64,000 nucleotides of DNA from Persicobacter psychrovividus (GTDB lineage Bacteria > Bacteroidota > Bacteroidia > Cytophagales > Cyclobacteriaceae), in NCBI RefSeq assembly GCF_036492425.1, contig NZ_AP025292.1, forward strand, positions 2,356,001 to 2,420,000, in the 5' to 3' direction. Positions 1 to 9,384 of this stretch are shown here, in pieces (the first letter of the stretch is position 1; the number at the start of each line of letters is the position of its first letter). The notes beneath the pieces were generated by a model. It saw only the letters and a list, made by a program, of their open reading frames with translations. It made no database searches and was not told where the DNA came from. The position numbers and the translations under genes are program-made.

Positions 1-120
1 ACTGGTGCTGGATTTATTGTTGCCAAAGCAGGTGCGATCATGCGTATGCCTGGTCTGCCAAAAATTCCTGCAGCCAATAATATCGATGTCATTGACGGTC
101 AAATCGAAGGCCTTTCATAA
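1..120 (+). CDS. fhs: Formate-tetrahydrofolate ligase, C-terminal end only
   Basis: The window opens inside the last 39 codons of a gene ending at TAA 118-120. The tail reads [19 protein letters not shown] and ends in a short acidic stretch. This agrees with the conserved C-terminus of formate-tetrahydrofolate ligase (GAGFIV...IM.MPGLPK.PAA). The enzyme makes 10-formyl-THF from formate, ATP and THF in the cytoplasm. That cofactor is used by PurN and PurH, both encoded further along. The catalytic part lies outside the window, so the call rests on the tail alone. Confidence 0.82.
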   Translation, partial: TGAGFIVAKAGAIMRMPGLPKIPAANNIDVIDGQIEGLS

Positions 121-147
121 GCCTTGCGCCTTCACCGCATAAAAAAA

Positions 148-184
148 TAAAAGCGCAGTCCTTTAAAGTGATTGCGCTTTTTTT
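148..184 (+). terminator. Intrinsic terminator after fhs
   Basis: An inverted repeat AAGCGCA (151-157) / TGCGCTT (173-179) is followed by a T-run at 178-184. It lies 30 bases after the fhs stop and just before the 3' end of the convergent gene at 190-504. Confidence 0.75.
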
Positions 185-189
185 GTTCC

Positions 190-504
190 TTAAATTTCTT
201 CCGCAGGAAAGATATCGCTGTCGAGGTGCTTTTCCTCATACCCCTCCTTCACTTCATCAAACAGGTTACCGTCATCATCATAGTCAGGGTCGGCATCAAT
301 AATCTGTACTGCCTGTTTGCTGGTCATCCTGATCAGGTAAATTTTGTCTTCGGTTTCAAACCTCAGCGCACTTACCTGCTGATGGTCTTTCCCCTTAAAG
401 GTGATCAAATGGTTTCTGAAACCTGCAGGGTAGGCCAATTTCAGCTGTTCCTTAAGCTCTACACTTAATTTGTCATATTCTTTAGTAACTCTTAACTTCT
501 CCAT
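190..504 (-). CDS. Small acidic protein of unknown function
   Basis: A 104-residue reading frame starts MEKLRVTKEYDKLSVELKEQ and ends DSDIFPAEEI. The C-terminal third is strongly acidic (DADPDYDDDGN). The frame could extend to 591, but the internal ATG at 502-504 is preferred because the upstream 29 codons look like non-coding AT-rich leader. I see no signal peptide, membrane segment or recognisable catalytic motif. It is convergent with fhs. I cannot assign a family; the composition suggests a small soluble cytoplasmic protein. Confidence 0.6.
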   Translation of the reverse strand: MEKLRVTKEYDKLSVELKEQLKLAYPAGFRNHLITFKGKDHQQVSALRFETEDKIYLIRMTSKQAVQIIDADPDYDDDGNLFDEVKEGYEEKHLDSDIFPAEEI

Positions 505-680
505 AAGCCGACGGTTATTAAATAAAGAAACTGATTTGGATAGAAAATATTCCTTTCGATTGAATACCTCAAAATAAAATTTTTTCTTCAATAGGCAATA
601 AATATAGCCACCTGATTATAGCCCAAAACCATCTTTTTTCGCCCAGTGGTTACGCCTTCCAAACACCCCATTTCGCGCAT

Positions 681-727
681 AAAAAATGCCTGAAAATCAC
701 TTCAAAATTTGAAGGGATCTTCAGGCA
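681..727 (-). terminator. Terminator of the porX-tsaE-ald operon
   Basis: TGCCTGAA (687-694) pairs with TTCAGGCA (720-727), and an inner stem CTTC/GAAG extends the hairpin. Read on the minus strand it is followed by a T-rich run at 681-686. It lies 28 bases after the ald stop codon. Confidence 0.75.
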
Positions 728-754
728 CATCGTATTTTCAATAGCGCTATTTTA

Positions 755-1981
755 TTATTCCAACGAAGGGGGTGCAAAGAGTTTCAGATCTTTAAATTCC
801 ATCTGAAATTTATTCCCAATCGCAGCATTGCAAAGACAGCCTTTATAATTATAAACCGCTTTCAGGAACCAGTCTTCTTTGAACATCATCGCTTCCACAC
901 CACCGTGATCTCCCGTTTTAAGCAAAATCGGGGTGAAAATATTACTCAGCGCCGTAGTTGCTGTTCGCCCCACACGGGAAGGAACATTGGGCACGCAATA
1001 ATGAATTACATCGTATTTCCTGAAAATCGGTGATTCGTGAGTCGTCGGGCGGGAAGTCTCAAAACAGCCTCCCTGGTCTACCGTAATATCCACAATCACG
1101 GAATTGGGACGCATACTCGCCACCATTTCCTCCGACACATAATAGCGATTGCGGCCTTTCTCTGGTCGTATGGCCCCAATCACCACATCGGCTTGCTTCA
1201 GTGCCGACCGCAGGGTTTCTGTTTCAATCGTGCTTGTGGCTACATTATGAGCCAAAGCCGCTTTCAGGCGTCGAAGCTTATAAAGATGGTTATCGAAAAT
1301 CTGTACATTGGCTCCCAGCGCAAAAGCAACGCGTGCGGCATATTCCGCCACAGTTCCAGCACCAAGAATAATGACATTGGAAGGGGCTACACCTGTAATA
1401 CCACCAAGCAAAACACCGCGCCCTTTACGGACACTGCTCAAATACTCCGATGCAATAAACAGGGCATTCATGCCCGCAATCTCCGACATTGCACGTACCA
1501 CAGGCATCCCACCAGATTTATCTTCCAAGAGCTCAAAGCCCAAAGTGGTCAGTCGCTTTTCTTTTACCTTATCGAGGAATTCCCGTGACATGGTCCCGAG
1601 GTGAATGGCAGAAATCAGCGAACTGTGCGGCTTCATTAACTCCAGCTCCTGAATAGTAGCGGGTTCAACCTTCAGCACAATCGGGCACTCAAAAGCCTGT
1701 TCTGCGGAATAGACAATTTTCGCTCCGCGTTCAGAATACTCCTTATCATCGAAATTGGAAGAGAGCCCCGCACCCGTTTCAATCAAAACCTCGTGCCCGT
1801 TGTTCACAAGCACTCCCACAGAGTCGGGGGTCAGTGCCACACGGTTTTCCTGCATGGAGCGTTCCACGGGCATACCGATGGTCATGGCCTGGTGCTGGCG
1901 ACCGATCTTGGCAGGCTTTTCTTGCGTCAGGAGGGATTCCTGCGCCAATTTCGAAAATCCAAAAGGAGTGTTTTTAGCCAT
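755..1981 (-). CDS. ald: Alanine dehydrogenase
   Basis: This 408-residue protein belongs to the alanine dehydrogenase/PNT family, which oxidises L-alanine to pyruvate and ammonia with NAD. Visible signatures are the N-terminal PVERSMQENRVALTP, the lysine in VLKVEPA, the histidine in ISAIHLG, the Rossmann loop ILGAGTVAEYAA near residue 206, and VDQGGCFETSRPTTH. Compared with the usual ~370-residue enzyme it carries roughly 35 extra N-terminal residues, as other Bacteroidota versions do. Its start overlaps the end of tsaE by 8 bp, so the two are translationally linked. It is the last gene of the porX-tsaE-ald operon. Confidence 0.93.
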   Translation of the reverse strand: MAKNTPFGFSKLAQESLLTQEKPAKIGRQHQAMTIGMPVERSMQENRVALTPDSVGVLVNNGHEVLIETGAGLSSNFDDKEYSERGAKIVYSAEQAFECPIVLKVEPATIQELELMKPHSSLISAIHLGTMSREFLDKVKEKRLTTLGFELLEDKSGGMPVVRAMSEIAGMNALFIASEYLSSVRKGRGVLLGGITGVAPSNVIILGAGTVAEYAARVAFALGANVQIFDNHLYKLRRLKAALAHNVATSTIETETLRSALKQADVVIGAIRPEKGRNRYYVSEEMVASMRPNSVIVDITVDQGGCFETSRPTTHESPIFRKYDVIHYCVPNVPSRVGRTATTALSNIFTPILLKTGDHGGVEAMMFKEDWFLKAVYNYKGCLCNAAIGNKFQMEFKDLKLFAPPSLE

Positions 1982-2429
1982 TTCTGGTGACTTTAATTAA
2001 GCGATTAGTTTCGTTAATAACATCAATATCTACCAGCAGATGGCGGTCGGGAATCAGGGAAGGGATGAGTGAAGACCACTCAATAAAACAGTAACCTTCG
2101 GAATAAAAGTACTCCTCGGCACCAATCTCTTCTGCTTCCGCCTCGTCATGAATGCGGTAAAAATCGAAATGATAAACAGGCAAGCCATCTTCGGTACGGT
2201 ATTCATTTACCAGCGAATAGGTTGGGCTTGTGGGATCATCCACCACACCAAGCGCTTTGCACAGTGCGATCGTCAGGGTTGTTTTTCCTGCTCCCATGTC
2301 CCCGTTCATCAACCAAACATTATAATCAGAACCAAAGGCCATCAGCTTCTCTGCGGCTGCGGCTAAATCCTTCAGGCCTTTCGTTTCAATAATCAGTTCT
2401 TTCTCCAAAATGCAATTTTTTTTTGACAC
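1974..2429 (-). CDS. tsaE: tRNA threonylcarbamoyladenosine biosynthesis ATPase TsaE
   Basis: A 151-residue TsaE/YjeE protein, the P-loop ATPase that works with TsaB and TsaD to make t6A37 in ANN-decoding tRNAs. Walker A is GDMGAGKTT at residues 43-51. The family motifs DDPTSPTYSLVNEY, HFDFYRI and FIEW follow in order. The start appears to be GTG, directly followed by an A9 run coding for two lysines and an asparagine. It lies 83 bp downstream of porX and overlaps ald by 8 bp, so one transcript is likely. Confidence 0.92.
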   Translation of the reverse strand: MSKKNCILEKELIIETKGLKDLAAAAEKLMAFGSDYNVWLMNGDMGAGKTTLTIALCKALGVVDDPTSPTYSLVNEYRTEDGLPVYHFDFYRIHDEAEAEEIGAEEYFYSEGYCFIEWSSLIPSLIPDRHLLVDIDVINETNRLIKVTRNG

Positions 2430-2512
2430 TCTTGTTAAATAAATAAAGGAAAGTAGAATGAAAACCTATAAAAACAGGCATCAACATACTTCCCTTTCTT
2501 TACAAAGATAAC

Positions 2513-4072
2513 TTATTTTGATTTTGGCACCATTGAAATAAATGGGCAAATCATTTCTTCCATTGATATACCACCATGCTGGAAAGTATCTTTATAATAC
2601 TTCACATAGTAGTTGTAGTTATTCGGGTAAGCGAAGAAGCTGTCTTCGGTAGCGAACACATAAGCCGTAGAAACATTCTGCTTTGGCAGGTGTAAATCTT
2701 CTGGATTTCTGCTGACCAATACAGAGGAATCGTTAAAGCTGAGATTTTTCCCCGCCTTATAGCGCAAATTGGTGTTGGTGTTTCGGTCCCCAATAATTTT
2801 ATAAGGACGTTTTACCCGAACAGTTCCGTGGTCGGTCGTCAGTACGACGTTCGCATCCAGGTTCGACAATCGCTGAACGATATCAAACAAAGGCGAGTGC
2901 TCAAACCACGATTTTGTCAGGGAACGATACGCAGACTCATCTGGGGCCAACTCACGAATCACCTCCATCTCGGTACGTGCATGCGACAACAGATCCACAA
3001 AATTGTAAACAATAACGTTCAGGTCGTTGCTCATCAGGTTGCGGAGGTTATCGGCCAGCTGCTTGCCTTGTGCCACCTGCTTGATCTTGTGATAGGACCA
3101 TTTGTAATCCAGGCGCATCCGTTTAAGCTGTTCTTCAAGAAACTCGTGCTCATGATTGTTCTTCCCTTCATCGGTTTCATCGCCAACCCACAAATGTGGA
3201 TAATGCTTACTCATTTCCAGCGGCATCATTCCCGAGAAAATGGCATTCCGTGCATAAGCCGTGGTGGTCGGTAAAATAGAATAGAAAGTCTCGCGGGTTT
3301 CAATCTTGAAATACTCACTGAAGATTGGTTCCAGGAAACACCACTGATCCCAGCGCAAATTATCAATCAGCAACATAAAAGTTGGCTTGCCCTGAGCGAC
3401 CACTGGGAACACCTTCTTGCGCATCAGATCATTGGCCAACACCGGACGCTCACAGTCGGGATCATTCAGCCAGTCTTCATAGTTGTCGATCACAAATTTC
3501 GAGAACTTGTTGTTGGCATCGCTTTTTTGCATGTCCAGCACCTCCGACATACTGCTGTCGTCAGAGCTTTCAATTTCAAGTTCCCAATAGGTTAACTTTT
3601 TATAGATATCGGCCCATTCCTCATGGTTCATATCATCCATGAAGGCCATCGAGATATTTCTGAAATCCTGCTGATAGCTTTGGTTGGTTTTTTCAGAGAC
3701 CAACCGCTTATTGTCCGTGATTTTCTTCACTGCCATCAAAATCTGGTTAGGATTTACCGGCTTAATCAGGTAATCGGCGATTTTACTGCCAATGGCCTGC
3801 TCCATCACATCCTCCTCCTCACTTTTGGTAATCATCACCACAGGGAGGCTGGGGCGAATGTTTTTTATCTGATCCAATGTTTCAAGACCCGTCATTCCTG
3901 GCATCATCTCATCCAGGAAAACCACGTCAAAATGATCCTCATTTACCTGCTCTACGGCATCAGCCCCACTATTTACAGCGGTTACTTCGTAGCCTTTTTT
4001 TTCTAAAAATAAAATGTGTGGTTTGAGAAATTCGATCTCATCGTCTGCCCACAATATCTTATACCTTTGCAT
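2513..4072 (-). CDS. porX: PorX: response regulator with PglZ/alkaline-phosphatase-like output domain
   Basis: A 519-residue protein with an N-terminal receiver domain (residues 1-120, phosphoacceptor Asp54 in VFLDEMMPG, Lys in DYLIKPVNP) and a long PglZ-type domain. The latter has MLLIDNLRWDQW, the nucleophile region SILPTTTAYARNAIFSG and the metal site TTDHGT. This architecture is that of PorX, which with PorY regulates the type IX secretion system in Bacteroidota. PorY is not in the window. It is divergent from the HD hydrolase gene and first in an operon with tsaE and ald. Confidence 0.93.
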   Translation of the reverse strand: MQRYKILWADDEIEFLKPHILFLEKKGYEVTAVNSGADAVEQVNEDHFDVVFLDEMMPGMTGLETLDQIKNIRPSLPVVMITKSEEEDVMEQAIGSKIADYLIKPVNPNQILMAVKKITDNKRLVSEKTNQSYQQDFRNISMAFMDDMNHEEWADIYKKLTYWELEIESSDDSSMSEVLDMQKSDANNKFSKFVIDNYEDWLNDPDCERPVLANDLMRKKVFPVVAQGKPTFMLLIDNLRWDQWCFLEPIFSEYFKIETRETFYSILPTTTAYARNAIFSGMMPLEMSKHYPHLWVGDETDEGKNNHEHEFLEEQLKRMRLDYKWSYHKIKQVAQGKQLADNLRNLMSNDLNVIVYNFVDLLSHARTEMEVIRELAPDESAYRSLTKSWFEHSPLFDIVQRLSNLDANVVLTTDHGTVRVKRPYKIIGDRNTNTNLRYKAGKNLSFNDSSVLVSRNPEDLHLPKQNVSTAYVFATEDSFFAYPNNYNYYVKYYKDTFQHGGISMEEMICPFISMVPKSK

Positions 4073-4211
4073 AAATCAAGGATTATTGGTTTCTTTATAT
4101 ATAAAGAGTTGAAAAAACTTCTTACTAACGTCAAATAAACATTATTATCATAAACGTTGGCAAAAATTAAGAGTTTTTAACAAATTCAGTAGCAAAATAG
4201 TAAATGCAAGC

Positions 4212-5438
4212 TTGAATAAGAAGAAAATAATCAACGACCCCGTGTATGGCTTCATTAATATTAAAGATGAACTGATCTTTGATTTAATCCAACACCCCTA
4301 CTTTCAGCGACTCCGCCGCATTCGGCAACTGGGCATGACCGACCTGGTTTACCCTGGTGCCCAACACACCCGTTTTCATCATGCCCTCGGGGCAATGCAC
4401 CTGATGACCCGCGCCCTCGAACAGCTCCGCGACCGTGGGGTTGAAATCAGCGAAGCGGAAATTTTAGGCGCCAAAGCAGCCATCCTGCTCCACGACCTCG
4501 GCCATGGGCCTTTTTCCCACGCCCTGGAGCACACCCTGCTGAAGGACATCGACCATGAGTACATTTCCCTCAAACTGATGGAGTCGCTCAACAAACAATG
4601 GAATGGCAAGCTTGATTTGGCCATCCAGATGTTCAAAAAGGAATATCCCCGGAAATTCTTCTGCTCCCTGATTTCCTCACAGCTGGATATGGATCGCCTC
4701 GATTACCTGCAAAGGGACAGCTTTTTTACGGGGGTTTCTGAAGGGACCGTGGGCGCATCCCGTATCATTAAAATGCTTGACGTAAAAAATGATCGGCTCG
4801 TCATTGAAGAAAAGGGCATTTACTCCATAGAAAATTTCTTGCAGGCACGCCGACTGATGTACTGGCAGGTTTATCTGCATAAAACATCCCTTGCTGCAGA
4901 ACAGATGATGATCCGCCTGATCAAGCGGGCACAGTTTCTGGTCGCACAGGGAGAAAAGGTGGTCGCCTCCGAAGCCCTAACCTACTTCCTTGAACATGCT
5001 GAAAATATCCGAAACCAGGAAAAGGAGGAAGCCATCGCGCAATTCGTTCAATTGGATGATTTCGATATTATGGCCGCCATGAAGTTATGGCAAAGCCACC
5101 CCGATCATGTGCTGTCGACCATTAGCCAACAACTCCTGAATCGGAACATTTTTAAAATAAAATTGCAAAACGATCCCTTCACGGCAGAAGAAATACAAAA
5201 TACCAATCAAATAGTTCAAAATACCTTTTCGGTCTCCGAAACAGACGCCAACTACCTTATGGCCGAAGGTTTCGTGACCAATTCTGCTTATTTAAACCAT
5301 GATGATCAAATACTTATCTCTAAAAAATCCGGGGAAATTATTGATCTCGAAGCTGCTTCAGACCTACCGAACATCACTGCATTGAGCAAAATTGTAAAAA
5401 AATACTATCTATGCTTAAGCAAAAATGTATCTTTGTAG
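4212..5438 (+). CDS. HD-domain phosphohydrolase
   Basis: A 408-residue HD-superfamily protein with the metal-binding set FHHALGAMHLM, ILLHDLGHGPFSHALEH and the downstream SQLDMDRLDYLQRDS. This series is typical of dGTPase/HD phosphohydrolases. The natural substrate of this Bacteroidota subgroup is not evident from the sequence. The start is TTG at 4212; no in-frame ATG precedes the conserved NDPVYGFINI motif. It sits directly upstream of lpxD (29 bp), the usual position of this gene in the group, and may be co-transcribed with the lipid A genes. Confidence 0.88.
   Translation: MNKKKIINDPVYGFINIKDELIFDLIQHPYFQRLRRIRQLGMTDLVYPGAQHTRFHHALGAMHLMTRALEQLRDRGVEISEAEILGAKAAILLHDLGHGPFSHALEHTLLKDIDHEYISLKLMESLNKQWNGKLDLAIQMFKKEYPRKFFCSLISSQLDMDRLDYLQRDSFFTGVSEGTVGASRIIKMLDVKNDRLVIEEKGIYSIENFLQARRLMYWQVYLHKTSLAAEQMMIRLIKRAQFLVAQGEKVVASEALTYFLEHAENIRNQEKEEAIAQFVQLDDFDIMAAMKLWQSHPDHVLSTISQQLLNRNIFKIKLQNDPFTAEEIQNTNQIVQNTFSVSETDANYLMAEGFVTNSAYLNHDDQILISKKSGEIIDLEAASDLPNITALSKIVKKYYLCLSKNVSL
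5428..5435 (+). promoter_or_regulatory. Candidate -7 element in front of lpxD
   Basis: TATCTTTG fits the Bacteroidota -7 consensus TAnnTTTG and lies 32 bases before the lpxD ATG, inside the last codons of the HD gene. No good -33 TTG is seen at the right distance, so this is a weak candidate for a separate lpx promoter. Confidence 0.4.
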
Positions 5439-5467
5439 TTGAATTTTGAAAAAGGACTCAAAACTGA

Positions 5468-6490
5468 ATGGAATTTACACTGAATCAGATTGCTGTAGTT
5501 TTAGAAGGTGCGGTCGAAGGGGACGGCAACCGAGTAATTAAAACTATTGGGAAAATTGAAGATGCGGGAGAGGACGCAATCTCATTTTTATCTAACTTAA
5601 AATACGAAAACCACCTGTACACCACCAAGGCGGCAGGCGTTATCGTTGACGAGGACTTTCAACCCAAGCAAGAGGTCGCTACGACACTCATTCGTGTAAA
5701 AAATGCCTACTCTGCTTTTACCGCACTTCTTGAGGAGTATGACAAATACACTCGATTCGCAAAAGAAGGCGTGGAAGAGCCCTCATTTATCGGAGCAGGT
5801 TCCACAACAGGCACTGAAGTTTACCGTGCGGCATTTTCCTACATCGGGAAAAATGTTACCATCGGGAACAACGTCAAAATTTATCCTCATGCTGCCATCG
5901 GCGACAATGTAACAATAGGAGACAATACTGTTATTGATTCAGGCGCCAAGGTGTACAGCAACTGTATTATCGGAAACAACTGTTATATTCACGCCAATGC
6001 CGTAATCGGAAGCGATGGATTTGGCTTTGCGCCACAGGAGGATGGATCTTACAAACGCATTCCTCAGTTGGGGAATGTTATTTTGGAAGATGACGTTAAT
6101 GTTGGTGCCAATACCGTTGTTGATTGCGCAACAATGGGGTCCACTCTTATTAAGCAAGGGGTGAAACTTGACAACCTGATCCAGGTCGGACATAACGTCG
6201 TGATTGGAAAAAACACCGTAATTGCTGCACAGGCAGGGGTTTCGGGCTCTTCCAAAATTGGCGAAAATGTAACGATTGCCGGACAGGTAGGCATTGCCGG
6301 CCATTTACAGGTGGCTGACAAAGTTGTTTTGGGTGCTCAGGCGGGCATCCTTAAATCTGTCAAACAGGAAGGAGCGATATACATGGGAAGCCCTGCGTAT
6401 AACCTCCGCGATTACTTCCGGGCATACTCTGTTTTCAAGAAATTACCTCAAATGGAGGCTGACTTGAAAGAATTAAAAGAAAATGCTTAA
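5468..6490 (+). CDS. lpxD: UDP-3-O-acylglucosamine N-acyltransferase LpxD
   Basis: A 340-residue left-handed beta-helix acyltransferase that adds the N-linked hydroxyacyl chain in the third step of lipid A synthesis. The N-terminal uridine-binding domain spans about 1-100. Hexapeptide repeats follow ([26 protein letters not shown]), with the catalytic histidine in [11 protein letters not shown]. The C-terminal helix ends at LKELKENA. Length matches the family. It is the first clear lipid A gene of the lpxD-lpxC/fabZ-lpxA cluster, all on the plus strand with short gaps. Confidence 0.96.
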   Translation: MEFTLNQIAVVLEGAVEGDGNRVIKTIGKIEDAGEDAISFLSNLKYENHLYTTKAAGVIVDEDFQPKQEVATTLIRVKNAYSAFTALLEEYDKYTRFAKEGVEEPSFIGAGSTTGTEVYRAAFSYIGKNVTIGNNVKIYPHAAIGDNVTIGDNTVIDSGAKVYSNCIIGNNCYIHANAVIGSDGFGFAPQEDGSYKRIPQLGNVILEDDVNVGANTVVDCATMGSTLIKQGVKLDNLIQVGHNVVIGKNTVIAAQAGVSGSSKIGENVTIAGQVGIAGHLQVADKVVLGAQAGILKSVKQEGAIYMGSPAYNLRDYFRAYSVFKKLPQMEADLKELKENA

Positions 6491-6495
6491 CTTTG
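6464..6495 (+). promoter_or_regulatory. Candidate promoter for lpxC/fabZ
   Basis: TAACTTTG (6488-6495) matches TAnnTTTG. A TTG at 6464-6466 stands 21 bases upstream, slightly longer than the usual spacing. The predicted start would be about 15 bases before the lpxC/fabZ ATG at 6516. It overlaps the end of lpxD. Confidence 0.4.
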
Positions 6496-6515
6496 CCCTC
6501 CAATTTATATGATCA

Positions 6516-7904
6516 ATGAATACTAAGCAACACACTATAAAAGGATCGGTCGCAGTGGCCGGTGTGGGATTGCACACAGGTCAGATTGCTACCATGACCT
6601 TTGTTCCTGCAGAGGCAGGCCATGGCTATAAGTTTCAACGCGTTGACTTAGAAGGCATGCCAGTCGTTGAGGCGGATGTCGATTATGTAGTCGATACCTC
6701 CAGAGGTACCACTTTACAAAAAGGTGAAGCGCGCGTAAACACCGTTGAGCACGTTTTAGCAGCATTGGTGGGTTTACAGATTGACAATGTGATGGTTCAA
6801 TTGGATGGCCCAGAGCCTCCAATTATGGACGGCTCATCAATGGCATTTGTAGAAGCACTCAAAAGTGTTGGCCTTGAAGAGCAAAATGCACTCCGCAACT
6901 ATTTTGAGATTCCGAAAAGTATCTATTACAGCGATAAATCCAAAGACATCGATATTGCAGCTATGCCTGCCGATGACTACCGATTAACCGTCATGGTAGA
7001 TTACAACTCGCAGATTCTTGGCTCACAGCATGCTTCTATCACACATATCAAGCAGTTTGAAAAAGAAATTTCTACCTGTAGAACTTTCGTTTTTCTGCAC
7101 GAGCTTGAAGCCCTGTACAATCAAGGATTGATTCGCGGAGGTGATGTGGATAATGCCGTAGTGATTGTTGACCGGGAACTTTCTCCTGAACAAATGGAGA
7201 ACCTGGAGAAAATTTTCAATAAAAAAGACATCGTCGCTAATCAAGGTTTCCTGAATAACGTCGAGTTAAGATATAAGAATGAGCCTGCACGCCATAAATT
7301 ATTGGATGTGATAGGTGATTTGGCTTTGGCAGGTCGTCCCCTTAAAGGACAAATCATGGCTGCACGCCCTGGACATGCCGCCAACGTGGCTTTTGCCCGC
7401 AAGCTGAAGAAAATGATGCAGGAATCGCATAGCAATATCCCGCATTACGATCCAAAGATGCCTGCAGTAAAAGACATTAAGCAAATTCAAGAAATGCTGC
7501 CGCACCGCTACCCATTCCTTATGGTGGATAAAATCTTCCACCTGGACAGCAAGTACGTGGCCGGCATTAAAAATGTAAGCTTGAATGAGCCCCAATTTAC
7601 GGGACACTTCCCTGGTAACCCAGTTTTCCCTGGTGTACTGATGATTGAAGCATTGGCACAAACAGGTGGGATCTTGGTCTTATCAAACTATGAAGACCCT
7701 GAAAACCACTGGACTTACTTCCTTGGTATTGACAAGGTAAAGTTCCGCCAAATGGTAACCCCTGGCGATACGCTGATTCTTCAGTGTGAGCTCTTAGCAC
7801 CGATCAAACGTGGCATCGCCAAAATGAAAGGTGAAGCTTACGTAGGAAACAATCTGGTATGTGAAGGGGAAATGATCGCAAGAATTGTACGTAAAGACTC
7901 ATGA
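6516..7904 (+). CDS. lpxC/fabZ: Bifunctional UDP-3-O-acyl-GlcNAc deacetylase / 3-hydroxyacyl-ACP dehydratase
   Basis: A 462-residue fusion. Residues 1-305 are LpxC, the zinc deacetylase that commits lipid A synthesis: VEHVLAAL, PEPPIMDGSS and RHKLLDVIGDLALAGRP carry the zinc ligands and catalytic residues. Residues ~315-462 are FabZ: MLPHRYPFLMVDK and HFPGNPVFPGVLMIEALAQ hold the catalytic His and Glu. The fusion is standard in Bacteroidota. It couples lipid A commitment to the hydroxyacyl-ACP dehydratase, which competes for the same acyl pool. Its stop overlaps the lpxA start by 4 bp (ATGA). Confidence 0.96.
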   Translation: MNTKQHTIKGSVAVAGVGLHTGQIATMTFVPAEAGHGYKFQRVDLEGMPVVEADVDYVVDTSRGTTLQKGEARVNTVEHVLAALVGLQIDNVMVQLDGPEPPIMDGSSMAFVEALKSVGLEEQNALRNYFEIPKSIYYSDKSKDIDIAAMPADDYRLTVMVDYNSQILGSQHASITHIKQFEKEISTCRTFVFLHELEALYNQGLIRGGDVDNAVVIVDRELSPEQMENLEKIFNKKDIVANQGFLNNVELRYKNEPARHKLLDVIGDLALAGRPLKGQIMAARPGHAANVAFARKLKKMMQESHSNIPHYDPKMPAVKDIKQIQEMLPHRYPFLMVDKIFHLDSKYVAGIKNVSLNEPQFTGHFPGNPVFPGVLMIEALAQTGGILVLSNYEDPENHWTYFLGIDKVKFRQMVTPGDTLILQCELLAPIKRGIAKMKGEAYVGNNLVCEGEMIARIVRKDS

Positions 7905-8674
7905 AAGGAGAAATAAGTAAACTGGCAAATGTTCATCCTGAAGCAAAAATTGCTGATGGAGTAACGATAGAAGCATTTGCTACGGTACAAAAAGATGTCG
8001 TTATCGGTGAAGGCACCTGGGTAGGCCCAAATGCCGTGATTATGGATGGCGCACGAATTGGCAAGCACAATGAAATTCATTGTGGCGCTGCTATTGCCGG
8101 AACTCCTCAGGATCTTAAATTTGCGGGCGAATACAGCACCGTAGAGATCGGAGACCACAACATCATCCGAGAATATGTAACCATTCACCGTGGTACGGTG
8201 GATAAGCACACCACTGTGGTGGGTAATCACTGCCTGCTGATGGCTTATGTACATTTGGCACACGACTGTATCGTCGGTGACCGTTGTATCTTAGGAAATG
8301 CCACTCAGGTGGCAGGACATTGTAAAATTGACGACTGGGCTATTTTAGGTGGCACAACAGCCGTTCATCAGTTTGTCAGTATCGGTGCCCACAGTATGGT
8401 GGCTGGCGGTACACTTTTAGGCAAAGATGTTCCTCCATTTGCCATGACGACCCGCTCTGGCGGATTTTCTGGGATTAATTCTATTGGACTGAGAAGACGT
8501 AACTTCACCTCTGAGCAGATCAATATCATTCAGGAAACTTATCGCACGATTTTTAATCGTGGATACAATATTTCAAAAGCAACTTCCGTTGCTGAAAACG
8601 AAATTCCTGTAACCAAAGAAAGAGATTATATCCTGTCCTTTATCAGGAGTTCTGAAAGAGGCATTATTAAATAG
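7901..8674 (+). CDS. lpxA: UDP-GlcNAc O-acyltransferase LpxA
   Basis: A 257-residue hexapeptide-repeat acyltransferase that catalyses the first step of lipid A synthesis. The beta-helix repeats start at VHPEAKIADGVTI. The catalytic histidine lies in AYVHLAHDCIVGD. The C-terminal helical part (GLRRRNFTSEQINIIQETY) is typical. Its start overlaps lpxC/fabZ by 4 bp, which implies translational coupling. A strong terminator follows. Confidence 0.96.
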   Translation: MKGEISKLANVHPEAKIADGVTIEAFATVQKDVVIGEGTWVGPNAVIMDGARIGKHNEIHCGAAIAGTPQDLKFAGEYSTVEIGDHNIIREYVTIHRGTVDKHTTVVGNHCLLMAYVHLAHDCIVGDRCILGNATQVAGHCKIDDWAILGGTTAVHQFVSIGAHSMVAGGTLLGKDVPPFAMTTRSGGFSGINSIGLRRRNFTSEQINIIQETYRTIFNRGYNISKATSVAENEIPVTKERDYILSFIRSSERGIIK

Positions 8675-8696
8675 TCAGTATTACTGACCCTAAATC

Positions 8697-8742
8697 ACAG
8701 CCACATTGAAGCGATATCCCTTTAATGTGGCTGTTATTTTTT
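8697..8742 (+). terminator. Terminator of the lpx cluster
   Basis: ACAGCCACATT (8697-8707) pairs perfectly with AATGTGGCTGT (8724-8734), followed by a T-run at 8737-8742. The next gene starts only a few bases later, so its ribosome-binding region lies immediately after the hairpin. Confidence 0.88.
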
Positions 8743-8748
8743 AATGAT

Positions 8749-9384
8749 ATGATTAAACAAGAATTTAAAATCAGTGCGCAGGGTGTCGGCAAAAGATTTA
8801 TCAATGAATGGATCTTCCGCCACTTCGACTACACCTTTGAGGCAGGTAATACCTATGCGGTTACAGGCCCCAATGGCAGTGGAAAATCCTCGATCATGAA
8901 AGTGCTCGCCGGAATTACACCACCAACGCAGGGAAATGTGCATTATGAAAAAAATAGCGCCATTATTAAGCCCGATGCTTTTTTCAAAGAACTGGTCTAT
9001 GTGGCGCCTTATCTTGAATTACCAGAAGAACTCTCACTTCGCGAATTCCTACTATTTCATTACAAATTTAAAGAATTAAAAGAGGGTTTCTCTATTGACT
9101 TCTTAATAAAATTTCTATCTTTGGAAGGTCATTCCGATAAACCTATCAAATTTTTTTCTTCGGGAATGAAACAACGGGTACGTTTAGGATTGGCCTTTGC
9201 CACCGACTCCCCTTTGGTTTTTTTAGATGAACCAACGTCGAATCTTGACGAATGGGGTATTGAGTGGTATCACCAAAACTGTCAAAAGTGGTTGATGAAT
9301 CAATGTGTCATCATTGGATCCAATCAACCTTTTGAGTATAAACATGCAAATTTTTTATTAAACATTAACTTGTTCAAAAAATGA
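8749..9384 (+). CDS. ABC transporter ATP-binding protein without a partner permease
   Basis: A 211-residue ABC ATPase with Walker A GPNGSGKSS, a divergent signature FSSGMKQRVRLGLA, Walker B LVFLDEPTSNLD and no membrane segments. The ATG at 8749 is chosen. The upstream alternative at 8725 lies inside the lpx terminator hairpin and cannot be the start. There is no permease gene on either side. The gene's last bases overlap the next lipoprotein gene by 4 bp (ATGA). It resembles the short ATPases of ABC-2 exporters; the substrate is unknown. Confidence 0.85.
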   Translation: MIKQEFKISAQGVGKRFINEWIFRHFDYTFEAGNTYAVTGPNGSGKSSIMKVLAGITPPTQGNVHYEKNSAIIKPDAFFKELVYVAPYLELPEELSLREFLLFHYKFKELKEGFSIDFLIKFLSLEGHSDKPIKFFSSGMKQRVRLGLAFATDSPLVFLDEPTSNLDEWGIEWYHQNCQKWLMNQCVIIGSNQPFEYKHANFLLNINLFKK

